From: Pseudomonadota bacterium
GTDB lineage: Bacteria; Desulfobacterota; Binatia; Binatales; Binataceae
DNA: 64,000 nucleotides
NCBI GenBank assembly: GCA_021325025.1
Contig: JAJPHZ010000039.1
Location: forward strand, 186,001 to 250,000
Reading direction: 5' to 3'
Of the stretch, positions 1 to 8,092 are shown piece by piece. The translations under genes were made by a program, and so were the position numbers. Below the pieces are notes generated by a model, which saw nothing but the letters and a program-made list of their open reading frames with translations, was not told the origin of the DNA and did not search any database. Each line of letters starts with the position of its first letter. Within the stretch, counting starts at the first letter, position 1.

Positions 1-944
1 CGGTCGCGGGCGACAGCCTGCGGCTGTACCCGCGTCCCTTGGCCGACGATTTCGTGGCCGCGGCAGCACGTTACTACCGGATTCCCCGTCACATGATCCT
101 GGCCGGAAACGGGTCGGATGAGCTGTTGGCGATGCTGTTTCGGGCGATGCTCAATCCCGGCGACGTGGTCGCCTACCCGAGCCCGACCTACACCTTGTAC
201 GATACCCTTGCCGCAGTGCAGGAAGCGAGAATCGCGCCAATTACCTACGGCCGCGACTTCGTGCTCCCCTTCGACGAACTGGCCCGGTCCCGGGCTGCAC
301 TTACCGTTGTGTGCAATCCCAACGCACCGTCCGGCACCATGACACCGACCCGGACCCTGGCTCGGCTGGCCGACGCGCTCAGGCCGCGCCTGCTGGTAAT
401 CGACGAAGCCTACGTGGACTTTGCCGACCACAACGCGCTGTCGCTGGCGCGGCTTAAGGACAACGTTGCGGTGCTGCGCTCGTTCTCCAAGTCCTTTTCG
501 CTGGCCGGGATGCGTCTGGGGCTGTGTTTCGCCCATCCTGCGATTATCCAGGGTCTGATCAAGGTTAAGGATTCCTACAACCTAAGCCGGATTGCGCAGG
601 CTGCCGGCGTTGCCGCGCTGGAGGATGCGGCGTGGGCGATGCGCAACGTCCAGCGCGTGCGCGCCACACGCCGCGCCACGGAGGCGGCGTTGCGCCAGAT
701 CGGCTTTGAGGTCCAGCCCTCTTCAGCCAACTTCGTGCTGGCCAGACTGGCGGGCGTGGACCTGTCGGAGATGGCCGCCGCCTTGCGCCGGCGGGGTATC
801 CTGGTGCGATACTTTGCCACGCCGCTGCTCTACGATGCGCTGCGGATTACGATCGGCAAGCCTGCGGAGATGAAGGCGCTGCTCAAAGAACTTAAACCGA
901 TGGTTGCGAAATTGCAGGCTCGTCAGGGCAATGGAGCGCAGTAG
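1..944 (+). CDS. hisC: Histidinol-phosphate aminotransferase, 5' end cut by the window
   Basis: PLP-dependent fold-type I aminotransferase that converts imidazole-acetol phosphate to L-histidinol phosphate in histidine synthesis. The frame is open from base 3 to the edge (upstream residues read LRLYPRPLADDF, a HisC-like segment), so the gene starts outside the window and about 50 residues are missing. Visible landmarks are the cofactor-binding NGSDELL segment, the NPNAPSGT motif, the IDEAYVDF aspartate, and the Schiff-base lysine in SFSKSFSLAGMRLG (codon at 489-491). The C-terminal LRITIG arginine that holds the substrate carboxylate is also present. pth and tyrS follow on the same strand with short gaps. 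A close paralogue acting on another amino acid cannot be excluded. Confidence 0.9.
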   Translation, partial: VAGDSLRLYPRPLADDFVAAAARYYRIPRHMILAGNGSDELLAMLFRAMLNPGDVVAYPSPTYTLYDTLAAVQEARIAPITYGRDFVLPFDELARSRAALTVVCNPNAPSGTMTPTRTLARLADALRPRLLVIDEAYVDFADHNALSLARLKDNVAVLRSFSKSFSLAGMRLGLCFAHPAIIQGLIKVKDSYNLSRIAQAAGVAALEDAAWAMRNVQRVRATRRATEAALRQIGFEVQPSSANFVLARLAGVDLSEMAAALRRRGILVRYFATPLLYDALRITIGKPAEMKALLKELKPMVAKLQARQGNGAQ

Positions 945-961
945 GACCGCCCTTCTTAGTC

Positions 962-1606
962 ATGAGCCTGCGCGGTCTTTTTGGATCCTTCCGCCGTTCC
1001 GCCTCCAAGGCGGAACCCGCTGGTGCGCCAACCCATATCGCGTGGGTGATTGCGGGGCTGGGCAATCCTGACGAGCGCTATCGCCGTTCGCGCCATAACC
1101 TGGGATTCATGGCGGTGGAGCGCCTGGCGCAACGCCATGGCGTGCGGTTGGATCAGCGCCGCTTCAAGGCCCATCTGGGGCGCTGCGAAATCCACGGCCA
1201 GACCGTGATGCTGGCCCAGCCGCAAACCTACATGAACTTAAGCGGCGAGGCGGTGGCGCCGATCCTTGGCTACTTCAAAGTCCCGCCCGCGCGCCTGATC
1301 GTAATCCATGACGAGCTGGATCTCGAGGCTGGCACACTGCGCATCAAGCGCGGCGGCGGTCACGCCGGCAACAACGGAATCCGCTCGATTATGGACGCGC
1401 TGGGCACCGGCGATTTTCTGCGGGTCAGGATTGGGATTGGGCACCCGCCGCAAGGACGCGACGCCGTCGGCTACGTGCTTCAGCCGCTCAGCGGGGAGGA
1501 AATGGCCGCTTTCGACCCTGTAATCGAACGAGCCGCCGAGGCCGCCGAGGCGATCGTCACCAGCGGTGTGGAACGCGCGATGAACAAGTTCAACCAGCGG
1601 ATATAG
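962..1606 (+). CDS. pth: Peptidyl-tRNA hydrolase
   Basis: Releases peptides from peptidyl-tRNA that has dropped off ribosomes. The 214-residue protein has the full Pth core: the AGLGNPDERY asparagine, the catalytic histidine in RHNLGF, the IHDELDL aspartate and the GGGHAGNNG loop. The first ~26 residues (MSLRGLFGSFRRS...) are an extension not found in E. coli Pth, so translation could begin a little later, but no better start is visible. The stop codon at 1604-1606 abuts the next gene, which suggests co-transcription with tyrS. Confidence 0.95.
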   Translation: MSLRGLFGSFRRSASKAEPAGAPTHIAWVIAGLGNPDERYRRSRHNLGFMAVERLAQRHGVRLDQRRFKAHLGRCEIHGQTVMLAQPQTYMNLSGEAVAPILGYFKVPPARLIVIHDELDLEAGTLRIKRGGGHAGNNGIRSIMDALGTGDFLRVRIGIGHPPQGRDAVGYVLQPLSGEEMAAFDPVIERAAEAAEAIVTSGVERAMNKFNQRI

Positions 1607-2842
1607 TTGGCGCGCAACTTTTCCCATGCCCGCGCTCCGGCTATCTTCAAACCCACAGTGGAAAAGGAACAGGCAGAGGAACTGACGCGGCGGCTTGCCC
1701 GGCGTGCGGTGGAGGTGATTACGCATGCCGAATTGGCCGCCAAGCTGGCCGAGGGCCGCCCGCTGCGTATCAAGCTGGGGATGGACCCCACCGCGCCCGA
1801 CCTGCATCTGGGGCATACCATCACGCTCAAGGCGATGCGGGACTTTCAGGACGCCGGCCATACGGTGGTCTTCCTGGTCGGCGACTTCACCGCTGCGATC
1901 GGCGATCCGTCGGGCCGTTCTGAGACGCGCAAGCCCCTGGAGCGCGCGCAGATCGAGGCCAACGCCGAGACCTACAAGCGCCAGGTGTTCAAAATCCTCG
2001 ATCCGCAGCGCACTGAAATCCGTTTCAACAGCGAATGGATGGACAAGCTTGGCCTGCGCGAGCTGATCAGAATTGCCGCCCATATCAGCGTAGCGCGGCT
2101 GCTGGAGCGCGACGACTTCGAAAAGCGCCTGGAGGCCGAGCAGCCGCTGTTTTTGCACGAACTGCTCTATCCGCTGATTCAGGGCTACGACTCGGTTGCG
2201 ATCAAAGCCGATGTCGAGCTGGGCGGTACCGACCAGAAGTTCAACATGCTGCTCGGACGCGAATTGCAGCGTGCCTTCGGCCAGCCGCCCCAGGTGGTCA
2301 TGACCTTCCCGCTGCTGGAAGGGCTCGACGGCGTGCGCAAGATGTCCAAATCGCTGGGCAATTACGTGGGCGTTACCGAACCGCCGCAGGAGATGTTTGG
2401 CAAGCTGATGTCGATTTCGGATACCCTGATGGTGCGCTACTACGAGTTGCTGACCGAGATCGATGCCGCCGAGCTGGCCGCGATCAAAAGCCACGCTATC
2501 CACCCGATGGAGGCCAAAAAGCGTCTGGCCGCCATGATCGTGCAGGAGTATCACGGCGCCGCGGCGGCGCAGGCGGCGCGCGAGCACTTCGAGACCCGCT
2601 TTCAGCGCCGGGAGGTGCCCGCCGATGTGCCGAAATTCAAGCTGGCCGACGAGCTTTGGATCTGCGAATTAATGAAACAGTTGAAGTTTGCTCCCTCCAC
2701 CAGCGAGGCCCGCCGGCTGGTCGGGCAGGGTGCGGTGCGGGTCGACGGCCAGCCCGTTACCGACGTCAATTTCCGCTTCGTACCGGGCCGCCACGCCCTG
2801 CTCGAAGTCGGCAAACGCCGCATCGCCAGGATCGAACGTTGA
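1607..2842 (+). CDS. tyrS: Tyrosyl-tRNA synthetase (TyrZ/TyrS2-like)
   Basis: Charges tRNA-Tyr. Class I synthetase motifs are present: the HIGH-type HLGHT near residue 75, the GDFTAAIGDPSGRS segment and KMSKSLGN near residue 248. An S4 RNA-binding domain closes the protein (SEARRLVGQGAVRVDG). The 411-residue length and divergent sequence fit the second bacterial TyrRS type. The chosen start is a TTG touching the pth stop; a GTG at 1658 is an alternative, since neither has a clear ribosome binding site. Co-transcribed with pth. Confidence 0.94.
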   Translation: MARNFSHARAPAIFKPTVEKEQAEELTRRLARRAVEVITHAELAAKLAEGRPLRIKLGMDPTAPDLHLGHTITLKAMRDFQDAGHTVVFLVGDFTAAIGDPSGRSETRKPLERAQIEANAETYKRQVFKILDPQRTEIRFNSEWMDKLGLRELIRIAAHISVARLLERDDFEKRLEAEQPLFLHELLYPLIQGYDSVAIKADVELGGTDQKFNMLLGRELQRAFGQPPQVVMTFPLLEGLDGVRKMSKSLGNYVGVTEPPQEMFGKLMSISDTLMVRYYELLTEIDAAELAAIKSHAIHPMEAKKRLAAMIVQEYHGAAAAQAAREHFETRFQRREVPADVPKFKLADELWICELMKQLKFAPSTSEARRLVGQGAVRVDGQPVTDVNFRFVPGRHALLEVGKRRIARIER

Positions 2843-3133
2843 CCGGATTGCGATGCGGCGCGTGCGTTGTTCACGATACCCGCTTCATGGCGGTCATTTG
2901 CGGTAACTTTTCGCTACACAGGGGCATCCATTCGATGCGAAAAGACGCAGCGCGTCCGGTGCGAAAGGAGGCAGCCTGGCTGATGCGGAGACATCCGCGG
3001 ATGCCGCTCCTGAAAAATTCGCGGAATGCCGTTGGTGATTTTCTCCGATCGCGTGGCCACTCCCTGACGGCATCGTAATTGCTCCACTGCACGCTGCTTT
3101 TCATGACGCTACACGGTCGCAAAGAGGGCAGCC
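2843..3133. other. Intergenic gap without a gene
   Basis: 291 bases between tyrS and the next small gene. No credible coding frame, RNA gene or strong terminator hairpin was found. It presumably holds the end of the tyrS transcript and the promoter of the next gene. Confidence 0.5.
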
Positions 3134-3613
3134 ATGATCAGGGGGCGACGCCTTTCAGCACGGTTCGAGGGAATGGTCAAATTTGCCGCCGGTGTTATAG
3201 CCGGTGCCGGCCTCAGTTGTGCGCTGGCTTCGGCCAGCCCGGTTTCTCGTCATGATGGCGCGTTCTGGAAGAGCCTGGGCGCTCAGGGCAAGACGCACTA
3301 CGTCGATGGCTATTCCGACGCGATGCACACCAGCCGGGGCAAGCTCGAGCAGCTCAAGATTGCCTCAACTCTGTTCCATTGGAAGGGCGCTGGCAAAATT
3401 CTGGATCGGATTGAGCGCGGGATGGACTTGTCAGACTTGCCGGCCGCCAATCTTATTGGCTACCTGGACGACATCTACTCGAATCGCCAATACGGCGACT
3501 TCGATATCGCTAACGCCATCGAGTTGGCGTTGATGCGCGGCGCTGACAGCCACGCTGCCGCGCAGCAGCCCGCGGCCTCTTCCGCTCCTGCTGCCTCAAC
3601 CGCGCGGCGTTAG
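3134..3613 (+). CDS. Small exported protein of unknown function
   Basis: The 159-residue product has a hydrophobic N-terminal segment (residues 15-33) ending in ALASAS, which looks like a signal peptide. A second in-frame ATG at residue 14 would shorten the n-region. The mature part is helical and polar (YVDGYSDAMHTSRGKLEQLK, then GYLDDIYSN) and ends in an Ala/Ser/Pro-rich tail that is probably disordered. I do not recognise the family. The gene stands alone, converging on the DUF3106 gene. Confidence 0.6.
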   Translation: MIRGRRLSARFEGMVKFAAGVIAGAGLSCALASASPVSRHDGAFWKSLGAQGKTHYVDGYSDAMHTSRGKLEQLKIASTLFHWKGAGKILDRIERGMDLSDLPAANLIGYLDDIYSNRQYGDFDIANAIELALMRGADSHAAAQQPAASSAPAASTARR

Positions 3614-3629
3614 GCCAGGCGGTCGGGGC

Positions 3630-4301
3630 TTACCACGGCAACCAGCGGTGATGCCCGTGATGATGGTGGTCGTGGCCGCCTGGGGGCGGGCTTGGCATCG
3701 GGCGCTCCTGGCCTTGATATGGGCCTGGGAATGGGCCGGGCGGCGGACCCGGATGCCAATGCGGTTCACCCCAGGCGTGCTTCTGATGCCATCGTTGGCG
3801 CAGTTCGCCGCGCTCAGCCGGCGTCATCTGCTGCCAGCGCTGATAGTTCTTCAGTAGATGCTGGCGCTGTTCGGGTGGCAGTTGCTGAAAGCGCCGGTAC
3901 CGGTTCAACAGCTCCTGGCGCTGCTCGGGCGGCAGCGCTCTGAAGCGATTGTAGGCCTGTTGCAGTTGGAAGCGGCGCGCCGGGGGGAGCTGGCGGTATT
4001 CGCGCATCGCCTCGAGCACCTGTTGGCGTTCCTGGGGCGGCAGGCGGCGGAATTCCTGGAAATTACGCTGTGCGGCCTGCCGCTGCTCGGGGCTCATCTG
4101 CTGCCAGCGGCGGAAGTTTTGCAGCACGCGTTCGCGCTGGTCAGGATTCAAATTGTTCCAGATTTCGTGATAGCGCTGGATGTACGCTTGCTCGGCAGGA
4201 TTGGCGGGCACACCGGGCATCATCTGCGCCATCGCGCCCGGCGCCATGGCGCCGCATACCAGTACCATCAGCAAGGCGGCTATGCTCATGCGGCGGCTCA
4301 T
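3630..4301 (-). CDS. Exported DUF3106 protein with a His-rich tail
   Basis: The 223-residue protein has a signal peptide (residues 1-25, ending GAMAQ) and then a run of short helical repeats of the form [W/F]xxLPPEQRQ (WQQMSPEQRQ, FRRLPPQERQ, FRALPPEQRQ, FQQLPPEQRQ, WQQMTPAERG), the DUF3106 signature. It ends in a Pro-rich segment and a His cluster (GHDHHHHGHH) that could bind metal. Family function is not established; periplasmic location is inferred. Its ATG overlaps the stop of the upstream gene by 4 bases, making it the last gene of the sigma/anti-sigma operon. That suggests it is either the target or a sensor partner of the envelope response. Confidence 0.85.
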   Translation of the reverse strand: MSRRMSIAALLMVLVCGAMAPGAMAQMMPGVPANPAEQAYIQRYHEIWNNLNPDQRERVLQNFRRWQQMSPEQRQAAQRNFQEFRRLPPQERQQVLEAMREYRQLPPARRFQLQQAYNRFRALPPEQRQELLNRYRRFQQLPPEQRQHLLKNYQRWQQMTPAERGELRQRWHQKHAWGEPHWHPGPPPGPFPGPYQGQERPMPSPPPGGHDHHHHGHHRWLPW

Positions 4302-4606
4302 TCGACGACCTGGTCCTCGCTGTCTTCAGGCGGTGGCGGTGGGAGCGGGGTGGAATACACCGGCTGCGGCGCAGATGGCACCGTGGTTGCGCTCAAGTAG
4401 CCCATCGCTTGCAGGGTGCGAATCCGATCCAGCATCGAGTTCTCGGTTCCCTGCGCATCGTCGCCCGCATCTGGGGTGAACAAATCCAGGTCCAGCAGCA
4501 TCCGCGGGTCCGGGGCGTGGTCGTGCGCCCATGACACGCGCGCTCCCAGGAGGAAAATCGCGGCCGAAACAACCATCGCTTGCAGCAACTTACGACCGCA
4601 TCGCAT
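4298..4606 (-). CDS. Small exported protein in the ECF operon
   Basis: About 102 residues from the ATG at 4606 (MRCGRKLLQAMVV), which lies inside the end of the upstream anti-sigma gene; an upstream start at 4636 is possible. The N-terminus is a signal peptide ending VSWAHDHA. The mature part is acidic with a Pro run near the C-terminus (PLPPPPPEDSEDQ). No family is recognised. It overlaps the next gene by 4 bases (ATGA), so translation is coupled. It is probably a periplasmic accessory to the neighbouring DUF3106 protein. Confidence 0.7.
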   Translation of the reverse strand: MRCGRKLLQAMVVSAAIFLLGARVSWAHDHAPDPRMLLDLDLFTPDAGDDAQGTENSMLDRIRTLQAMGYLSATTVPSAPQPVYSTPLPPPPPEDSEDQVVE

Positions 4607-5111
4607 GGTTGGGCTTGGCGGGCGGCTGCAGCTCATCCAGATGCTCGATCACGTCGTAGTTCTCCAGCAGATCGAGCCGCTGCACTACCGGGTAGTTGCG
4701 CAACAGCCCCACATCGGCGATGTCTTCCTGCTGCTCCAAGGCCAGTTGTTCGACCGGCGGAGCGGAGGGACGAAATCCCGGCACGGCCAACCACAAAACG
4801 AGTGCCACGGCTGCGGCGGCGGCCGCCGTCCCGGCGGCCCATCCAAATGACGGGATTCGCCACCATCGCTCGCGCGGCTGGTTGCGCGCGGCAAGCTTGC
4901 GGCGCAACTGCGCCCGATAGGCGCCCCATTCGGGGGCCGGCAATTCGTCGAGCTGGGCGGCCAGCTCCGCCAGCATCAGGCGGAAGGACTCGGCCGATTC
5001 GCGGCATTGCCCGCATCGCTCCAGATGCTCGGCGACGCGATTGCGTTCGGCGCCGGTCAGCTCGCCGCGGATAAACGGTACCAGCGCGGTTTCTGGATGG
5101 GTGGCGGCCAT
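4590..5111 (-). CDS. Membrane anti-sigma factor with a zf-HC2-type N-terminus
   Basis: Predicted to hold the ECF sigma factor encoded just upstream in an inactive complex at the inner membrane. Residues 1-45 carry the anti-sigma zinc-binding pattern (HLERCGQC with an upstream His). One transmembrane helix follows near residues 92-112 (AAAAAAVALVLWLAV), with a ~60-residue periplasmic tail containing two similar LxLLxNYxV segments. It begins 5 bases after the sigma stop and overlaps the following small gene. Only two cysteines are visible, so zinc binding is likely but not certain. Confidence 0.85.
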   Translation of the reverse strand: MAATHPETALVPFIRGELTGAERNRVAEHLERCGQCRESAESFRLMLAELAAQLDELPAPEWGAYRAQLRRKLAARNQPRERWWRIPSFGWAAGTAAAAAAVALVLWLAVPGFRPSAPPVEQLALEQQEDIADVGLLRNYPVVQRLDLLENYDVIEHLDELQPPAKPNHAMRS

Positions 5112-5116
5112 CGTGG

Positions 5117-5686
5117 CTATTGGTCCTTAAGCACTTTCTTTAACGTCGCCAGTCCGCGATGAATATGGACGCGGGCCGTATTCTCCGAGCAGTCGAGCAC
5201 CTGCGCAATCTCGCGGCTGGACAACCCTTCCTGCACCTGCAGCAGCACGGCCGTGCGCTGGTTGGCCGACAGGCGCTTGAGCGCGTCGGCGAGGCGGCCT
5301 GCCGATTGCTGCTTGATTGCCTCCAGCTCCGGGCCCCCTTCCTCCGAGGGCGGATCGATACCGGGTTCGTCGGGGTCGTCGCCCGGGCCGGCCAGCGGCA
5401 GCATCCTGCTCCACCATTTGCCGCGCCGCCGATGGTCGATACATAGGTTGACCAGCACCCGATAGAACCAGGTCGAAAAGCGCGAGCGGCCGTCGAAGCG
5501 ATGGGCCGACTCGTACAGACGGATGAAGGCGTCTTGTGAGACGTCGCGTGCGTCGGCCTCATTGCCCAGCACCGAGTAGGCCAGGCGATAGGCGCGTGCC
5601 TGATGGCGCTCCACCAACAGCTCGAAGGCCTGCTGGTCACGCTGCGCGACCCTGGCGCACAACTCCTCATCCGTAAGCTCCTTCAA
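5117..5686 (-). CDS. ECF-family RNA polymerase sigma factor
   Basis: Sigma-70 family, extracytoplasmic function type, 189 residues. Region 2 is clear (DARDVSQDAFIRLYES, then FSTWFYRVLVNLCIDHRRR), and region 4 has the helix-turn-helix LSSREIAQVLDCSENTARVH. A Pro/Gly/Asp-rich linker of about 35 residues joins them. It is the first gene of a four-gene minus-strand operon with its anti-sigma factor, a small exported protein and the DUF3106 protein. This layout suggests an envelope-stress regulon that includes its own output genes. I could not identify an autoregulatory ECF promoter upstream with confidence. Confidence 0.92.
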   Translation of the reverse strand: MKELTDEELCARVAQRDQQAFELLVERHQARAYRLAYSVLGNEADARDVSQDAFIRLYESAHRFDGRSRFSTWFYRVLVNLCIDHRRRGKWWSRMLPLAGPGDDPDEPGIDPPSEEGGPELEAIKQQSAGRLADALKRLSANQRTAVLLQVQEGLSSREIAQVLDCSENTARVHIHRGLATLKKVLKDQ

Positions 5687-5871
5687 GCCGGTTAGCCCCA
5701 GCGGTCGGCCCTGCTCCGCACCGCGTTCGGGGCGCGGTCGGGGTTGCCATCGACCACCCAGACTCCGATGCTACCTTCTTTGGGGTATTCGACGGAACCG
5801 GGGGCCGGTACGTTTACCGACACGGTCAGGGCCGAATCGCGACGCGACGCAGCCTTGTCTGCTGTTGCAGC

Positions 5872-5901
5872 TTGACAATCCGGTACGGCGCGGGGTACGG
5901 G
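5872..5901 (+). promoter_or_regulatory. Possible sigma-70-like promoter
   Basis: TTGACA at 5872-5877 and TACGGG at 5896-5901 with an 18-base spacer, about 60 bases upstream of the broken monooxygenase gene. The -10 match is weak; this is a pattern reading only. Confidence 0.25.
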
Positions 5902-5958
5902 GTTGCCAGAGCGATGACAAAAGCGCCGGTTACGATGCGGTAGTGCGGCAGAGCAGGA

Positions 5959-6450
5959 ATGGAATTCGGTACGCTGATTTTTACCAGGCCCCGGCGCGCG
6001 ATCAGCAATGCCAAACGCGCCGAAGAGCTTGGTTACAGCCACGCCTGGAGCCACGATTCGCACATGATCTGGGGCGACGCATGGGCCCGTATGGCGCTGG
6101 CCGCTGTCAACACCGGCCGCATCAAGCTTGCCACCGGCGTGGTGGTGGCGGCCAATCGCATTGCGCCAGCCACCGCTGCCGCAATCGGCGCGATCAATGA
6201 GCTGGCGTCCGGCCGCGTGATATTGGGCTACTGCACGGGTCATACCGGGCGGCGCGTGATGGATCTGCCGCCGGTCAGGCATCGCCGGCCCGCGCGGGGC
6301 GGTGGTCGAACGCATCCGGGCGCTTCAAAACGCCGGACTGCCGCAGGTTTCCCTCAACCCGCCGATGGATGGTTTTGCGGATTGTCTTGACGATGTGGCG
6401 CGCGAGATTGTCTTGACGATGTGGCGCGCGAAGTGATGGAACCCGTCTGA
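5959..6450 (+). pseudogene. Broken LLM-class flavin-dependent oxidoreductase
   Basis: The first ~100 residues are a normal luciferase-like start (MEFGTLIFTRP, then TGRIKLATGVVVAANR and INELASGRVILGY). After about base 6260 the frame fails. The true C-terminus continues in another frame (VVERIRALQNAGLPQVSLNP, then MDGFADCLDDVARE), reaching TGA at 6448-6450. Most of the middle of the ~330-residue protein is missing. The C-terminal frame is itself disrupted by a 26-base tandem duplication (6380-6405 and 6406-6431). Removing one copy restores ...VAREVMEPV-stop. The gene is therefore inactivated by an internal deletion plus a duplication. It heads the plus-strand catabolic run. Confidence 0.85.
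6380..6431 (+). repeat. 26-bp perfect tandem duplication
   Basis: Bases 6380-6405 are repeated exactly at 6406-6431. The unit length is not a multiple of three, so the duplication shifts frame in the monooxygenase remnant. It could be replication slippage or an assembly error. Confidence 0.95.
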
Positions 6451-6462
6451 GGCGCAAGCGCG

Positions 6463-7611
6463 ATGTTGAAGGATCGGACCGCGATCGCCGGGATCGGCGA
6501 AACCTCATTCGGCAAGCTGCTGCCCGCCTCCGAGGAGCGCTTGGCGTGCGAAGCGATCCTGGCCGCGCTGGATGACGCCGGAATCGCGCCGCGAGAGGTC
6601 GATGGCCTGTGCTCCTTCACCATGGAGACCACCGATGCCACTGAAGTGGCCCGCAATATCGGCGCGGGCGATATCACCTTCTTCTCGCAGGTCGGCTACG
6701 GCGGGGGCGCGGGCTGCGCCACGGTCGGTCAGGCCGCGATGGCGGTGGTGGCGGGACAGGCCAACGTGGTGGTGGCGTGGCGCTCGCGCAAGCGCAGCGC
6801 CCGCAGCGCGCGGATTTGGGCCAGTGCCGCCGACAGCGTGGCGGCGAGCGGGCGATGGAGCCGGCCGTGGGGACTGCTGCGGCCCGCCGACGAAGTTGCG
6901 ATGCTGGCGCGCCGATACATGCATCAGTTCGGTGCCACGCGCGAAGCCTTCGCCGAAGTCGCACTGGCTCTGCGCGCGCACGCCAACCGCAATCCGCGCG
7001 CCGCGATGTATTCGCGCCCGCTCAGCCGCGATGAGTACATGACGGCGCGATGGGTCTCAGAGCCGCTCTGCCTGTTCGATTGCTGCCTGGAGAGCGACGG
7101 CGCCCTGGCCGCCGTAATCGTGTCCCGCGAGCGCGCCCGCGATTGCCGCCGTCCGCCCGTCTATATCCATGCGTTCGCGCAGGCGATGCCGCGCCAGATT
7201 TACAGCATGACCAACTACTTCTGCGAGGACCCGCTGCGCACGCCGTCGTTCGTGTGCGGCAAGCTGTTGTGGCGCGATTGCGATTTCACGCCCGCCGACG
7301 TCAAGGTGGCGCAAATCTACGACGCCTTCAGTCCGCTGATTCTGTTCGCCCTGGAAGGTTTCGGCTTTTGCGGACGTGGCGAGGCCGCGGATTTCGTGCG
7401 CGGCGGCCGCCTGCGTTGGGACTCGGGCGCAGTCGCTGTCAATACCGCCGGCGGCAGCCTGTCGGAGGCCTACGTGCATGGCTTCAACCTGATCACCGAA
7501 GGCGTGCGCCAGATGCGCGGCACCTCGACCGCGCAGGTCGAGGGCGCGAACTGCTGCCTGGTAGCGAGTGCCGAAGCGGTGCCGTCGGGCGCGCTGCTGC
7601 TGCGGAGTTAG
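6463..7611 (+). CDS. Thiolase-family (SCP-x-like) acyltransferase
   Basis: The 382-residue protein is related to the thiolase/lipid-transfer-protein group that acts on acyl-CoA or sterol-like side chains. Landmarks are IAGIGETSFGKLLPASE at the start, GYGGGAGCATVGQAAMAVVAG around residue 80, VAQIYDAFSPLILFALEGFG and NTAGGSLSEAYVHGFNLITEG near the C-terminus. The canonical degradative thiolase Cys/His set cannot all be assigned, which is usual in this subgroup, so the exact reaction is unknown. The stop lies 3 bases before a DUF35/OB-fold gene, a partner that commonly accompanies such thiolases and may form a complex with it. Confidence 0.85.
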   Translation: MLKDRTAIAGIGETSFGKLLPASEERLACEAILAALDDAGIAPREVDGLCSFTMETTDATEVARNIGAGDITFFSQVGYGGGAGCATVGQAAMAVVAGQANVVVAWRSRKRSARSARIWASAADSVAASGRWSRPWGLLRPADEVAMLARRYMHQFGATREAFAEVALALRAHANRNPRAAMYSRPLSRDEYMTARWVSEPLCLFDCCLESDGALAAVIVSRERARDCRRPPVYIHAFAQAMPRQIYSMTNYFCEDPLRTPSFVCGKLLWRDCDFTPADVKVAQIYDAFSPLILFALEGFGFCGRGEAADFVRGGRLRWDSGAVAVNTAGGSLSEAYVHGFNLITEGVRQMRGTSTAQVEGANCCLVASAEAVPSGALLLRS

Positions 7612-7614
7612 GCG

Positions 7615-8043
7615 ATGGCGGACGTTCCGAGTTGGGCCGGAGAAGAGGACGCCCCGTTTTGGCAAGGCGTCGCCTGCGGCGAGTTGCGCGTGCAAAGCTG
7701 TGCCCGATGCCGCCGGCTGCGCTTTCCGCCCCGGCCGTTCTGCCCGTTGTGCTGCTCGCCGGAGTCGGCTTGGCAGCCGATGTCGGGACGCGGTACGTTG
7801 TGGTCGTACGTGATCGTGCATCCGCCGCTGGTGGCGCCCTTTGCGGAGCTGGCGCCCTACAATGTGATCGTGGTCGCGTTGGAGGAAGATCCGGCGATCA
7901 GGATGGTCGGCAACCTGCTCGCCGAGCCGCACGGGCCCATCAACAAGGTCAAGCCCGATCAGATTCGTATCGGCGCGCGAGTCAAGGCGGTGTTCAGCGA
8001 GGGGCCGGGTGGATTGCGTCTGCCGCGCTGGATCTATGAATAG
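7615..8043 (+). CDS. Zn-ribbon OB-fold protein (DUF35 type), thiolase partner
   Basis: 142 residues. The N-terminal rubredoxin-like zinc ribbon has Cys29, Cys32, Cys43 and Cys46 (CARC...CPLC). An OB-fold of about 80 residues follows (GTLWSYVIVHPP, IRIGARVKAVF). In this family the protein binds acyl-CoA and assembles with a thiolase-like subunit. The 3-base spacing from the upstream thiolase gene supports such a complex. Confidence 0.87.
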   Translation: MADVPSWAGEEDAPFWQGVACGELRVQSCARCRRLRFPPRPFCPLCCSPESAWQPMSGRGTLWSYVIVHPPLVAPFAELAPYNVIVVALEEDPAIRMVGNLLAEPHGPINKVKPDQIRIGARVKAVFSEGPGGLRLPRWIYE

Positions 8044-8092
8044 GCCGTGCTTTACATGAAGAGCTCCAGGAAGCGTTCAAGGAAGGCAGCCG

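Noticed and set aside
1238-2587. Long open frame (minus) antisense to pth and tyrS
   Set aside because: It lies opposite two certain genes; its translation has no family signature and arises from GC-rich codon bias.
5687-5958. Possible ECF-type autoregulatory promoter upstream of the first sigma gene
   Set aside because: No convincing GGAAC/-10 pair could be found on the minus strand.
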